A stretch of DNA of 12,408 nucleotides from Armatimonadota bacterium (GTDB lineage Bacteria > Armatimonadota > SYMT01). The notes below the pieces were generated by a model. The model was given only the letters and a program-made list of their open reading frames with translations. It was not told the origin of the DNA and did no database searches. Position 1 is the first letter of the stretch; each line of letters begins with the position of its first letter. Below, in pieces: positions 5,391 through 12,408 of this stretch. The stretch lies in NCBI GenBank assembly GCA_020696885.1, contig JAJFMS010000020.1:1-12408 (forward strand), given 5' to 3'. Made by a program: the position numbers and the translations under genes.

Positions 5391-8011
5391 GGACCGATGC
5401 GATGCGATGTCCCCAGGCTTTGACCCTGATGACCAAGCGACTGCGCGAGCCGTTGGAGGCGGACGACGAGCGAGCCCTCAGCCGCCACCTGGCCGGCTGC
5501 GCGTCCTGCCGGGCCGAGGAAGCCGACCTGAAGCCCCTTGAGGCGGCCCTCCAGCGCGTGCAGCCGGCGGTCCGGGCTGCGGCGCCGCCTGCCGTGCGCA
5601 TCAACACCGCCTCCATCACCGGTTCCAGGCGCCCTTCCGCGGCTTCCTGGCGGCTGCCTGCAGCGATTGCCGTGACCGCGGCGGGAATCGTGGCGGTCGG
5701 CATCGGCAGCCGGCTCATCCGCATCGGCCCCCAGCCTCCAACACGCGCGGTGAGCACCGATCGAGAACCCGCCATCGCCCGGCAGTTAGCTGTACCCCCG
5801 CCGCCCGTGGTGGGGCTCGTTGTTGCTCCGCCTAAGCCTCCGCAGCGCGCGCTGCACCAGATAGCACGGCAGCTTGGGCCGAAGCCGAAGCCGGAGAGCC
5901 GTCGCCCCTCGATCGCACGCACCGGCCTGGCCAGGCCGGTGCTCCAGGCACTGCCCGAGGAGCCGGGGCTGGTCGTCCAGCAGGTTGCGGTGCCCGGGTT
6001 GGCCGTTGCGGGTCCTGACGAGGTCCAGCGGGAGCTACCCGGACAGTTGCAGCCGGAAAACCGGGTGCTGGCGGTGGCGTTCGTGGAACCGCGCGCAGTT
6101 CCGCAGGAGCCCGGCCGCGTGGATGCCGCGCTGCGCGGCAATCCCCGGCTGGATGCGCGCCTCACAGTCACCGAGAAGAACCGCCCGCTCGGAGAGCTGC
6201 TACCGGACCTGGGCCGCCGTCTCAAGGTCCGGCTCATCGCCGGCCGGGAGGTGGGGGACGACAAAGCCACGCTCTGCTTCAAAGACCGCCCGGCAGCGGA
6301 GGCGCTCTCCCTGCTGTCCCGGCACCTGGGATTCCGCTGGGTGCGAGAGGGCGACGACTACCGCCTCATCCAGGACCTGGCCGGCAGGCGACGCGAGCAA
6401 GCGCTGCTGCGCAACGAGCTGGCGCCGATCGAGACGCAGCTCAACCTCGGCGCGCGCTGGCTGCGGGAGCCGAAGGAGCGAAAGAAGGCCCGCGTGGAGG
6501 AGATCGACCGTCTGTTCGCCGCGGGCGGGCTGGACCCCGTGGAGCGGGCGGAGCTGACCGCGGAGAAGCAGACCGTCCTGGACGCCTGGCTGGAGCCCGC
6601 GCGCGTGGAGGCATCCCTGAGCCTCTTCCGTCAGCTCTCCCCCGCGCAGCTCGACTCCTTGTTGGACGGTACGGAGTTCCGGTACTCCACCGCCACGGGG
6701 ACCCTGCCGCCGCCGTTGGCGGAGAAGGTCCACGACTCCACCTCCATCCTGGAAACCCAGTACGGCCCCCTGGCTCGCCTGCAGGCGGACGTAACGGTCC
6801 GGCTGACAGACGTGGACGACGCGGACGAGGTGCCGCCGCCTCGCCGGCGCCGTCAGCTTCGCCTGGAGGCGCAGTTCTCCACGGTGCGCGGCACCCGGGA
6901 AGATCCCCACTACTGGGGCGCCGGCTGGTCGCCCAAAACGCCGCAGCTCCCGTCGATGCCGTCCGGCGGCGATCCGGAGCGCACCACCGACGACCCGGAC
7001 CTGAAGCGCGAGGTCGAGCTCACGCTGCCCGGGCCGGCCAAGCCGCCGCTTCCGGTGTCCGGCCACCTGATCGGCGCGGCGCAGCTCGGCTCGGTCTGGC
7101 CGGAGCAGGCCACGGTGGGGGACGTCGCGGAGGCGATCCATCGCGCCACCGGCCTGGAAGTGGTGGCGGACAGCTTCGTGGCGGCGCGCCTCAACCCCGC
7201 GCTTCTGCGTGGTCGCCAGCCGCTGATCAAGGTCCTCGACATCCTCGCGGAGGAGCTGGACTACACCTGGGAGAAGCGCGGCAAGCTGCTCCTCCTGCGG
7301 GACCGTCGCTTCTACCGGGATCGCCCGGCGGAGGTGCCGGACCGGATCATCAAGCCGTTCCGGGAGACTGTGCTGCGCGCCGGGTCGCTCGGCATCGATG
7401 AGCTGGCCGGCTTCACCGCCGCGCTCTCGGACACCCAGGTGCGCAGCATGCACCGGTACTGGGGTTGGTATCTGGAGACGGAGCGGATCCTACCCACGGC
7501 CAGCCTGTTCCAGCACCGGCAGGACCTGCGGTTCTGGGCCGGTCTCTCCCGGGCGCAGCGGAGCGCCTTGCGGGCGGGGCAATCCCTCCCCGTGATGCAG
7601 ATGCTTCCCGCCCAGCGAGAGCTCTGGGCCGCGGCGCTCACCACGCCACCCGTGTCCGCCAACACCCCTGCCGAAGCGCGGAGCACCCCGACGCCCGCGG
7701 ACGTGGAAGCGGGTGCATTTAGCCTGAAGTCCGCGGAGCACCAGCTCTTGCTCTTCACGCGGGTCACTCCCGACGGCCTGCGGCGCTCCGGCAACTCCAT
7801 CGTCGCGGAAGGCCCGCCGACGATGGACGTGCGGAAGCTGGCCGGCGACGGGTTCGAGCAGTTGGACGCCGGGCGACAGGTCCCGCTGCTTGGCTTTGAC
7901 TTCCAGTACTACCTGGGCGGCCGCCCGAAACCAGCCCGGAAGACCACGATCCTGATCCCGCTGCTTCAGCCCGCGGCCCTCTCGGCCGCTCCCGAAAGGA
8001 AGGACCGATGA
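5387..8011 (+). CDS. Membrane anti-sigma-like protein with large STN-containing ectodomain
   Basis: The protein has 874 residues. The N-terminus carries a zinc-finger anti-sigma (zf-HC2/ZAS-like) signature: C8 and HLAGCASC (H34, C38, C41). This domain normally holds the ECF factor at the membrane. One membrane helix follows at about 89-107. A Pro/Ala-rich linker (about 115-245) then leads to a large outer region. Residues about 255-330 and 575-643 have the strand-helix-strand-helix-strand pattern of STN (secretin/TonB N-terminal) modules. Each is followed by an LS-x-AQ-type motif (LSPAQ near 417, LSRAQ near 719), so the ectodomain seems duplicated. The first ATG overlaps the sigma stop. A second ATG at 5402 has GAGGA about eight bases upstream and may be the real start, which still keeps C8. 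Most anti-sigma proteins are far shorter. The likely role is to sense an envelope signal and release the sigma factor, but the ligand is unknown. Confidence 0.8.
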   Translation: MRTDAMRCPQALTLMTKRLREPLEADDERALSRHLAGCASCRAEEADLKPLEAALQRVQPAVRAAAPPAVRINTASITGSRRPSAASWRLPAAIAVTAAGIVAVGIGSRLIRIGPQPPTRAVSTDREPAIARQLAVPPPPVVGLVVAPPKPPQRALHQIARQLGPKPKPESRRPSIARTGLARPVLQALPEEPGLVVQQVAVPGLAVAGPDEVQRELPGQLQPENRVLAVAFVEPRAVPQEPGRVDAALRGNPRLDARLTVTEKNRPLGELLPDLGRRLKVRLIAGREVGDDKATLCFKDRPAAEALSLLSRHLGFRWVREGDDYRLIQDLAGRRREQALLRNELAPIETQLNLGARWLREPKERKKARVEEIDRLFAAGGLDPVERAELTAEKQTVLDAWLEPARVEASLSLFRQLSPAQLDSLLDGTEFRYSTATGTLPPPLAEKVHDSTSILETQYGPLARLQADVTVRLTDVDDADEVPPPRRRRQLRLEAQFSTVRGTREDPHYWGAGWSPKTPQLPSMPSGGDPERTTDDPDLKREVELTLPGPAKPPLPVSGHLIGAAQLGSVWPEQATVGDVAEAIHRATGLEVVADSFVAARLNPALLRGRQPLIKVLDILAEELDYTWEKRGKLLLLRDRRFYRDRPAEVPDRIIKPFRETVLRAGSLGIDELAGFTAALSDTQVRSMHRYWGWYLETERILPTASLFQHRQDLRFWAGLSRAQRSALRAGQSLPVMQMLPAQRELWAAALTTPPVSANTPAEARSTPTPADVEAGAFSLKSAEHQLLLFTRVTPDGLRRSGNSIVAEGPPTMDVRKLAGDGFEQLDAGRQVPLLGFDFQYYLGGRPKPARKTTILIPLLQPAALSAAPERKDR

Positions 8012-8493
8012 AGTCGACACTATTCGTTCCGATCGCGGCGGTCTTGCTGACCTGCGGGGCACAGAAAGCGCAGGCGCTCTGGAGGCAGTGCGCGGTCACC
8101 CCCGGCAACCTGGTTGTCGACGACCACGCCTTCACCGTGACCTCCAAACTGGACGAGGGACGGCTGCGCGTGCTGCTGACGGTTAAGGCCCAGGGCAAGA
8201 AGCCGCTCTCGCCGTTCACGACCGGCATGCTCTCGCTCCACGATGGGGAGCGGCTGGTCGGGGAGATCCCGGTCCAGGAGCACCGGGAGAAAGGCGTGCT
8301 CTCGTTCTCCTTCAAGATCGACCCGAAGGTCGTAGCGGACTCCCGGTTCGAGCTGCACGAGTCGTTCTTCGTCAAGGCCGGCCCGGAGGGCTCCCGCTTC
8401 CGTTTCGCCGTGCGAGACGGCTACGAGCAGATCATGGGCGGCCAGATCTTCACGTTCAAGCTGTCCGACTTCCTTCCGCCGGCGAAGAAGTAG
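8008..8493 (+). CDS. Small exported protein of the sigma operon
   Basis: The 161-residue product is not a family I recognise. Residues 1-23 form a signal peptide, with likely cleavage after AQA (21-23). A Cys at 16 within LLTC is a poor lipobox, so lipidation is possible but less likely. The mature part alternates hydrophobic strands (for example AFTVTS, RLRVLLTVKA, VLSFSFKI, RFRFAV) and has no long helices, which suggests a beta-sandwich. One Cys (C28) remains after cleavage at 23, so no internal disulfide is expected. Its ATG overlaps the stop of the anti-sigma-like gene as ATGA, and AAGGAAGGA just upstream gives a good ribosome-binding site. It should therefore be translated with the signalling pair and may be a periplasmic partner or ligand-binding subunit of the ectodomain. 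That role is inferred from position only. Confidence 0.75.
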   Translation: MKSTLFVPIAAVLLTCGAQKAQALWRQCAVTPGNLVVDDHAFTVTSKLDEGRLRVLLTVKAQGKKPLSPFTTGMLSLHDGERLVGEIPVQEHREKGVLSFSFKIDPKVVADSRFELHESFFVKAGPEGSRFRFAVRDGYEQIMGGQIFTFKLSDFLPPAKK

Positions 8494-8778
8494 GGAGGGG
8501 CTTGGACAGGATAACAGGATGGATAGGATTGCCGATGGTACGGTGTCCAGGTCGGGCCGGCCTTGGCCCACGCGGTCATCGCGAGCCGCCCGCTCGCCGC
8601 TGACGGTGCTTTGCCGTCCTCCTCGTGGCGGCGCGGCGATCCCGGAGGTGGAGAAGTACCACGTCAGGGCGTTTCGACGATGGGCAGGATCCGTGACGTT
8701 CGGGATGGCCACGGCCGGAAAAGCCCCGGCCTCGCCATGACCCACTACTTCCTCCGCCGCGGGCAGGAGCACAAATAA
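8494..8778. other. Non-coding spacer after the sigma operon
   Basis: These 285 bases lie between convergent genes. Two short open frames here lack ribosome-binding sites and protein-like composition. The first 40 bases contain a dispersed AGGAT-type repeat, listed separately. The part about 8575-8650 (GTCATCGCGAG then GGCGATCCCG) vaguely resembles the widespread GTCATTGCGAG intergenic repeat, but the match is too weak to call. Confidence 0.5.
8502..8531. repeat. Dispersed GACAGGATAACAGGAT-type repeat
   Basis: Units of the form ACAGGATAACAGGATGGATA repeat the core AGGAT three times. A related TTGACAGGATAAGAAGG stands at 11281-11297. From memory such strings are frequent in intergenic regions of planctomycetes and similar phyla. 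Their function is unknown. Confidence 0.5.
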
Positions 8779-8812
8779 GTGAGAGGCCGAGCTGAATAGC
8801 TCGGCCTCTCAC
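8779..8812. terminator. Perfect bidirectional terminator hairpin between convergent genes
   Basis: GTGAGAGGCCGAGCT (8779-8793) pairs exactly with 8798-8812 over 15 bases with a GAAT loop. GTTTCGTT follows on the plus strand and TTATTTGTG on the minus strand, so both directions have a T-rich tail. It lies 23 bases past the stop of the E1 gene and should end E1 transcripts, and also read-through from the sigma operon. Confidence 0.85.
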
Positions 8813-8835
8813 GTTTCGTTCACAGCACCCGCTGT

Positions 8836-11085
8836 CTACTTCAGCCGCCGCACCGCTTCCAGGATGCCGGCCACCGTCGGGACGGCGACCTCTTCCAGCG
8901 GGGCGCTCATCGGGATCGGGGTGTCCGCCGCGGCGAGGAGGGTGGGCGGGCCGTCCAGGTAGCTGAAGCCGGTGCGGCCGTTCTCGAAGCGGTATTCCAT
9001 CACCTGGCGGATGATGCTCTCGCCCACGCTGGCGCGCGGGTAGCACTCCTGCACCATCACCAGGCGGCCGGTCTTGCGCACCGAGTCCGCGATGGTCTTG
9101 ATGTCCAGCGGGTTCAGGGTGCGCGGGTCGACTACCTCGGCGTCGATGCCGTCCTTCTCCAGGGCGGCCGCCGCGGCCAGCGCGAAGTGGACCATCCGGC
9201 TGTACGCCACGATCGTTACGTCCTTGCCGGGCCGCTTGATGTCCGCCACGCCCAGTGGGATGAGGTACTCCTCTTCCGGCACCGGGCCGAACACCTTGGC
9301 GTACATCTCCTTGTGCTCGATAAAGAGCACCGGGTTCTCGTCCCGGATGGCGCTCTTCAGCAGGCCCTTCGCGTCGTAGGGGGTGCTGGGCATCACCACG
9401 TAGATGCCGGGGATGTGCACGAACCAGCTCTCCAGGCTCTCGCTGTGGGTGGCCGCGAAGGAGCGTCCCACGCCGCCCTCGGTCCGGATCACGCACGGCA
9501 CCTTGATCTTGCCGCCGAACTGGTACCGGTTGTAGGCGATGTTGTGGACCAGCTGGTTGCTGGCGATGGTGATGAAGTCGATGTACATGATCTCCGCGAT
9601 CGGGCGGAGGTCCCGCATCGCGGCGCCGCACGCCGCACCGACCACGGCCGCTTCGGAGATGGCGGTGTCGATCACGCGGCGGTTGCCGAACTCCTGGAAG
9701 AGGCCGCGGGTGGCCCCGTAGGCGCCGCCGTAGATGCCGATGTCTTCACCCAGCACGAAGACCCGCTCGTCGCGGCGCATCTCTTCCTTGTGCGCTTCCT
9801 GCAGCGCTTCGACCATCGGGATGATCCGCATCCCGTATTCGCTCTGCAGCGCTTCCTGGTCCGCCTTCTCCAGCTTCGGCAGCACTTCCGCGGGCGAGTT
9901 GGCGTGATACTTCGCGTAGAAGGCGCGCTCGGCCGGCTTCACCTTCGCCAGCACCGCCTGCTCCGTGGTGATCTGGGCCTGCACCTCGGCCGGGTCCGGA
10001 TCCACGTAGACGTTGTCGTACAGCTCGGACGGGTCCGGCAGCGGGCTCTCCAGCGCGAAGCGGATCGACTCGTCGATCGTGGCCTTCGCCCGCGCGCGGA
10101 TCGCGTCGACCTCTTCCTGGGTGAAGAGACCGCCCTCGGTCATCCGCCGCCCGAAGATGTCGATCGGGTCCCGCTCACGCCACTGCCGCTCTTCGTCGCG
10201 GGTGCGGTAGGCGCGGGCGTCGCTGAGGCTGTGACCGTAGTAGCGGTAGGTCTTGCACTCGATCAGCGTGGGTCCGCCGCCGGTGCGGGCGCGCTCCACG
10301 GCCGTTTCCACGGCGGCGCGCACGGCCAGCACGTCCTGCCCGTCCACCACCACGCCGGGCATCGGGTAGGAGGAGGCGCGGTCCGCCACGTGGGTGATCT
10401 TGGAGGCGCAGTGGAGGCCTTCCACGCTGCTGCTGTTGAACGGCACGGACATCCCGTACTGGTTGTTCTCGCAGATGTAGACCACCGGCAGGCCGCAGAA
10501 GAGGCTGGCGCCCATGTTCAGCGACTCGTGGAAGGCGCCGGTATTGGTGGCGCCGTCCCCGAAGAAGCAGAGCACCACGCTATCGCTGCCCTTCAGGTAC
10601 TCGGCCAGGGCGGCGCCGGTGGCTACCGGCAGGTTCCCGGCCACGATCCCGGTGGCGCCCAGGTTGCCCTTCTCCACGTCCGCGATGTGCATGGAGCCGC
10701 CGCGGCCCCGGCAGTAGCCGGTGGTCTTGCCGAACAGCTCCGCCATCATGGCGTTCCAGTGCTCCTGGCGCTCTTCCTCGGTGGCGGCCATCAGGTTGCC
10801 CATGGCGCCGCAGTGGCCGTGGCCGCGGTGGGTGCTGGCCACGAAGTCTCGCTGGCTGATGGCGGCGCAGGCCCCGGTGGGCACCGCTTCCTGGCCGGCG
10901 GACATGTGCGTGGCGCCGCGGAGCTTGCCGGCCCGGTACATGTTGTAGAGGCCGTCCTCGAACTCGCGGATCTCGCACATCGTGCGAAGGTAGTCCGCCA
11001 GCTCCTCCCGGCGGTAGGTCCCCTCGGCGACCTGGTCGGCCAGCGAGGGGCCGGAAAGCTGTTGCAGTTGCGAATCGGTAATCAT
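8836..11085 (-). CDS. 2-oxoacid dehydrogenase E1, fused alpha and beta subunits
   Basis: This 749-residue protein joins both E1 chains, which are usually separate genes. E1 decarboxylates pyruvate or a related 2-oxoacid with thiamine diphosphate and passes the acyl group to the lipoyl E2 of a cytoplasmic complex. The alpha part (1 to about 365) shows HRGHGH (86-91), the thiamine-diphosphate motif GDG (176-178) to NN (207-208), and the phosphorylation-loop region YYGHSLSDARAYRTRDE with H285. A charged linker (about 366-415) leads to the beta part. There DTAISE (E478) matches the glutamate that activates the cofactor, and DFITIASNQLVHN, ATHSES and MPSTPYDAKGLL are also family motifs. I start at ATG 11085, which has AGGA upstream. 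The frame extends to 11259 but adds only unconserved residues. Substrate is uncertain (pyruvate, acetoin or branched-chain acids). No E2 or E3 gene lies in the window. Confidence 0.93.
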   Translation of the reverse strand: MITDSQLQQLSGPSLADQVAEGTYRREELADYLRTMCEIREFEDGLYNMYRAGKLRGATHMSAGQEAVPTGACAAISQRDFVASTHRGHGHCGAMGNLMAATEEERQEHWNAMMAELFGKTTGYCRGRGGSMHIADVEKGNLGATGIVAGNLPVATGAALAEYLKGSDSVVLCFFGDGATNTGAFHESLNMGASLFCGLPVVYICENNQYGMSVPFNSSSVEGLHCASKITHVADRASSYPMPGVVVDGQDVLAVRAAVETAVERARTGGGPTLIECKTYRYYGHSLSDARAYRTRDEERQWRERDPIDIFGRRMTEGGLFTQEEVDAIRARAKATIDESIRFALESPLPDPSELYDNVYVDPDPAEVQAQITTEQAVLAKVKPAERAFYAKYHANSPAEVLPKLEKADQEALQSEYGMRIIPMVEALQEAHKEEMRRDERVFVLGEDIGIYGGAYGATRGLFQEFGNRRVIDTAISEAAVVGAACGAAMRDLRPIAEIMYIDFITIASNQLVHNIAYNRYQFGGKIKVPCVIRTEGGVGRSFAATHSESLESWFVHIPGIYVVMPSTPYDAKGLLKSAIRDENPVLFIEHKEMYAKVFGPVPEEEYLIPLGVADIKRPGKDVTIVAYSRMVHFALAAAAALEKDGIDAEVVDPRTLNPLDIKTIADSVRKTGRLVMVQECYPRASVGESIIRQVMEYRFENGRTGFSYLDGPPTLLAAADTPIPMSAPLEEVAVPTVAGILEAVRRLK

Positions 11086-11133
11086 GCTGGGTTCCTGGCG
11101 GCGCGAAGCGACGGCACGCGGAGAATCAGCCTG

Positions 11134-11163
11134 AGTATACCGTATGGAAGCACGCCAGGTGAA
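11134..11163 (-). promoter_or_regulatory. Candidate sigma-70 promoter of the E1 gene
   Basis: On the minus strand TTCACC (11163-11158) and TATACT (11139-11134) are 18 bases apart. The -10 box matches TATAAT at five of six positions and the -35 box matches TTGACA at four. Transcription would start about 40 bases before the ATG at 11085. The local A+T content is raised. Confidence 0.5.
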
Positions 11164-11220
11164 CTCCAACCCTCCGGAGATGCAATTCGCGGCTGCGGTG
11201 GGGTAGCGAACGGGATCGAA

Positions 11221-11268
11221 GTTAACCGCAGAGACGCAAGCCTGCCCGTACGGGAGCACGCGGAGAGG
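11221..11268. repeat. Large inverted repeat, left arm
   Basis: This 48-base arm matches the reverse complement of 11339-11386 at 44 positions. It begins GTTAACCGCAGAGACGC and contains the perfect palindrome CCCGTACGGG (11246-11253 region). The two arms enclose 70 bases. GTTAACCGCAGAGACGC-type repeats are, from memory, widely dispersed between genes in planctomycetes and related phyla. Confidence 0.8.
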
Positions 11269-11338
11269 GGGAAGAGGTTATTGACAGGATAAGAAGGGTG
11301 CGTGGCCGCTTCCTCCATCCGGTGATCCCCTCTGATTT

Positions 11339-11386
11339 CCTCTCTGCGCACTCCCGTACGGGCAGGCTCGCGTCTCTGCGGTTAAC
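11339..11386. repeat. Large inverted repeat, right arm
   Basis: This is the partner of 11221-11268, with four mismatches over 48 bases. It starts 27 bases before the stop codon of the minus-strand gene ending at 11413, on the downstream side of that gene. In its transcript the two arms could fold into one long stem and act as a terminator or as protection of the mRNA 3' end. Confidence 0.8.
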
Positions 11387-11412
11387 CTTCAATCCTGACC
11401 GCCGGCGTGGGA

Positions 11413-12375
11413 TCAGTACCTGAGCCCAATCGGGAAGCCGGACGCATCCGGATCTTCCTGGAACGGGTCGTTACCGGACTTGTCCCCGGGCTTCTCGCCG
11501 CCGGAGCGCTTGCCGCAGAACGGGCAGTACTTCCACTCCGCAGCGGCGGCGGGCCGCTTGGCGCCGTCGGCGGGGCAGAACTGCCAGTCCGGCATGAAAG
11601 CGCGGGCGCACTTCTCGCACTTGGGCTGCTGGGCCTGGCGCAGCACGGTGGACTGTCCCTTGCAGTGCGGGCAGCGGAACGTGGAGCGCGTCTCGTTGAA
11701 CTGGAACAGATAGGGCGACGTGCCCTTCGGGAACACCTTCAGGTACTCCCGCACCGTCCCGGACGCGTCCGGCAGTTTGCGGAGGTCGACCCCCTGCGTC
11801 AGATCAGCGAAGGTGGAGGGGCGGAAGAGCTTGAGCGCGTCGAGCGAGTCAGGCGCGCCAGACTTACGGATGTGGTAAGTGCCCTTGCCGTCCCGGATCT
11901 CGCGCACGATGCCGGCCCCCGCGTCCTGGAGCACCAGCTCGAGCGCGGTCAGGAAACGGATGTTCTTCGCGCGGACGGTAATCCGGCTGTCCGGATTCAC
12001 GTCGTCGTCGATCTTGTAGTCGAGCTTGGCTCGCTCGAAGATCTGCTTCAGTGCGTCCCGGACGGAGGCATTGTCCAGGTCCAGGTCGACCGTGGGATTC
12101 TCGCCGGTTAGCCGCACCAGCGCGGCTGAGTCCTTGCGCATCTTCTCCACAATCTCCCCGGCGCGGCTCTTAGCCTGCGCGGCTTGGGCTACCAGGGCTG
12201 CCTCGGCCCGCGCCACCTGTGACGCCTGCGCGGCCTGCGCGGCTCGCGCTGCCTGCACTTCCTGGGTCGCTCGGGCGACCTGTGCCGATTGGGCCGCCTG
12301 GCCGCCCTGGCTCTGTTGGGCCAGCACGGTTCCGGGAATGGTCGCGGCCAGGGCCAGCATCATGAATGTTCGCAT
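11413..12375 (-). CDS. Exported STN-domain protein with C-terminal zinc ribbons
   Basis: The protein has 320 residues, and its start ATG has GAGGT five bases upstream. Residues 1-19 are a signal peptide ending VLAQ. Residues about 20-80 are rich in Ala and Gln with regular AQ/AR spacing and should form a helix or coiled coil. Residues about 95-170 fit an STN module: DLDLDNASVRDALKQIFE, then a helix LTALELVLQDAG and a final strand TYHI, as in secretin and TonB-receptor N-termini. The C-terminal third has CPHC (235-238) with CEKC (253-256), a clear zinc ribbon. A second, imperfect ribbon has CPADG (267) with CPFCG (284-287), one Cys being replaced by Ala/Asp. Zinc ribbons are uncommon in exported proteins. 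The role is unknown; interaction with a secretin-like or receptor protein is only an inference from the STN module. Confidence 0.8.
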   Translation of the reverse strand: MRTFMMLALAATIPGTVLAQQSQGGQAAQSAQVARATQEVQAARAAQAAQASQVARAEAALVAQAAQAKSRAGEIVEKMRKDSAALVRLTGENPTVDLDLDNASVRDALKQIFERAKLDYKIDDDVNPDSRITVRAKNIRFLTALELVLQDAGAGIVREIRDGKGTYHIRKSGAPDSLDALKLFRPSTFADLTQGVDLRKLPDASGTVREYLKVFPKGTSPYLFQFNETRSTFRCPHCKGQSTVLRQAQQPKCEKCARAFMPDWQFCPADGAKRPAAAAEWKYCPFCGKRSGGEKPGDKSGNDPFQEDPDASGFPIGLRY

Positions 12376-12408
12376 GGGGTACCTCGTTTAGGGATCCGTC
12401 GTTCGTCA
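12376..12408. other. Window end, upstream of the STN/zinc-ribbon gene
   Basis: The last 33 bases contain the GAGGT ribosome-binding site (minus strand, about 12381-12385) of the gene ending at 12375. The promoter lies outside the window or cannot be recognised in so short a stretch. Confidence 0.5.

Larger units (their letters stand above)
11086..11412. other. Promoter and repeat region upstream of the E1 gene
   Basis: These 327 bases hold the E1 promoter close to the gene, and a large inverted repeat further upstream that also follows the stop of the next gene. Each is listed separately. No gene is seen. Confidence 0.6.

Noticed and set aside
6200..7453. Open frame of 417 codons on the minus strand
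   Set aside because: It is antisense to the anti-sigma-like gene and shows no motif or protein-like composition. The sense frame has translational coupling at both ends.
8519..8778. Two small open frames between the sigma operon and the E1 gene
   Set aside because: No ribosome-binding site, and they start within a dispersed repeat. Composition looks like out-of-frame GC-rich DNA.
11086..11259. N-terminal extension of the E1 gene to an upstream start at 11259
   Set aside because: The 58 extra residues are not typical of E1 alpha, would include the candidate promoter and one arm of the inverted repeat, and lack a ribosome-binding site.
9187..11292. Very long open frame on the plus strand (701 codons)
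   Set aside because: It is antisense to the E1 gene, which has clear catalytic motifs. The frame is rich in His, Val, Arg and Leu without any domain pattern, the usual shadow of GC-rich codon bias.

Overview
The window is GC-rich bacterial DNA that is densely coding in parts, with eight protein genes and no recognisable rRNA, tRNA or CRISPR array. Its character suggests a Planctomycetota- or Armatimonadota-like lineage. The signs are large secreted propeller and STN-type proteins, an ECF sigma factor cotranscribed with a huge membrane anti-sigma-like protein, prepilin signatures of the DUF1559 type, a fused E1 alpha/beta dehydrogenase, and dispersed intergenic repeats. These traits are shared across phyla, so the assignment is an inference.

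Layout from left to right. Bases 1-1408 (minus) hold the N-terminal 469 residues of an exported SBBP-type beta-propeller protein that runs off the window. Bases 1409-1878 are non-coding and carry two copies of a palindromic repeat. Bases 1879-3249 (minus) encode a complete RtcB RNA ligase. After about 340 non-coding bases, 3592-4527 (plus) encodes the strangest gene here. It is a secreted protein without a pilin N-terminus, yet it contains four copies of the ILIGLLLPAVQ segment and four copies of the DGSV(R) segment that normally mark the two ends of DUF1559 pseudopilins. It is built as a 147-residue internal duplication and followed by a strong hairpin.

Bases 4818-8493 (plus) form a tightly packed operon with two ATGA overlaps. 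It encodes an ECF sigma factor, an 874-residue protein (zinc-finger anti-sigma domain, one membrane helix, large ectodomain with two STN-like modules) and a small secreted protein. This looks like a transmembrane signalling unit in which the anti-sigma protein itself may be the sensor. A perfect 15-bp hairpin at 8779-8812 separates it from the convergent E1 gene.

Bases 8836-11085 (minus) encode a 749-residue fusion of the alpha and beta subunits of a 2-oxoacid dehydrogenase E1, with a plausible sigma-70 promoter. The spacer upstream of it contains a large inverted repeat, each arm 48 bp. Bases 11413-12375 (minus) encode an exported protein that combines an Ala/Gln-rich helix, an STN-like module and C-terminal zinc ribbons.

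The genes do not make one pathway. RtcB and E1 are housekeeping or metabolic enzymes. The STN-bearing proteins, the sigma operon and the pilin-signature protein belong to the cell-envelope side. The best candidate for something undescribed is the pilin-signature mosaic protein, followed by the sigma/STN anti-sigma operon.
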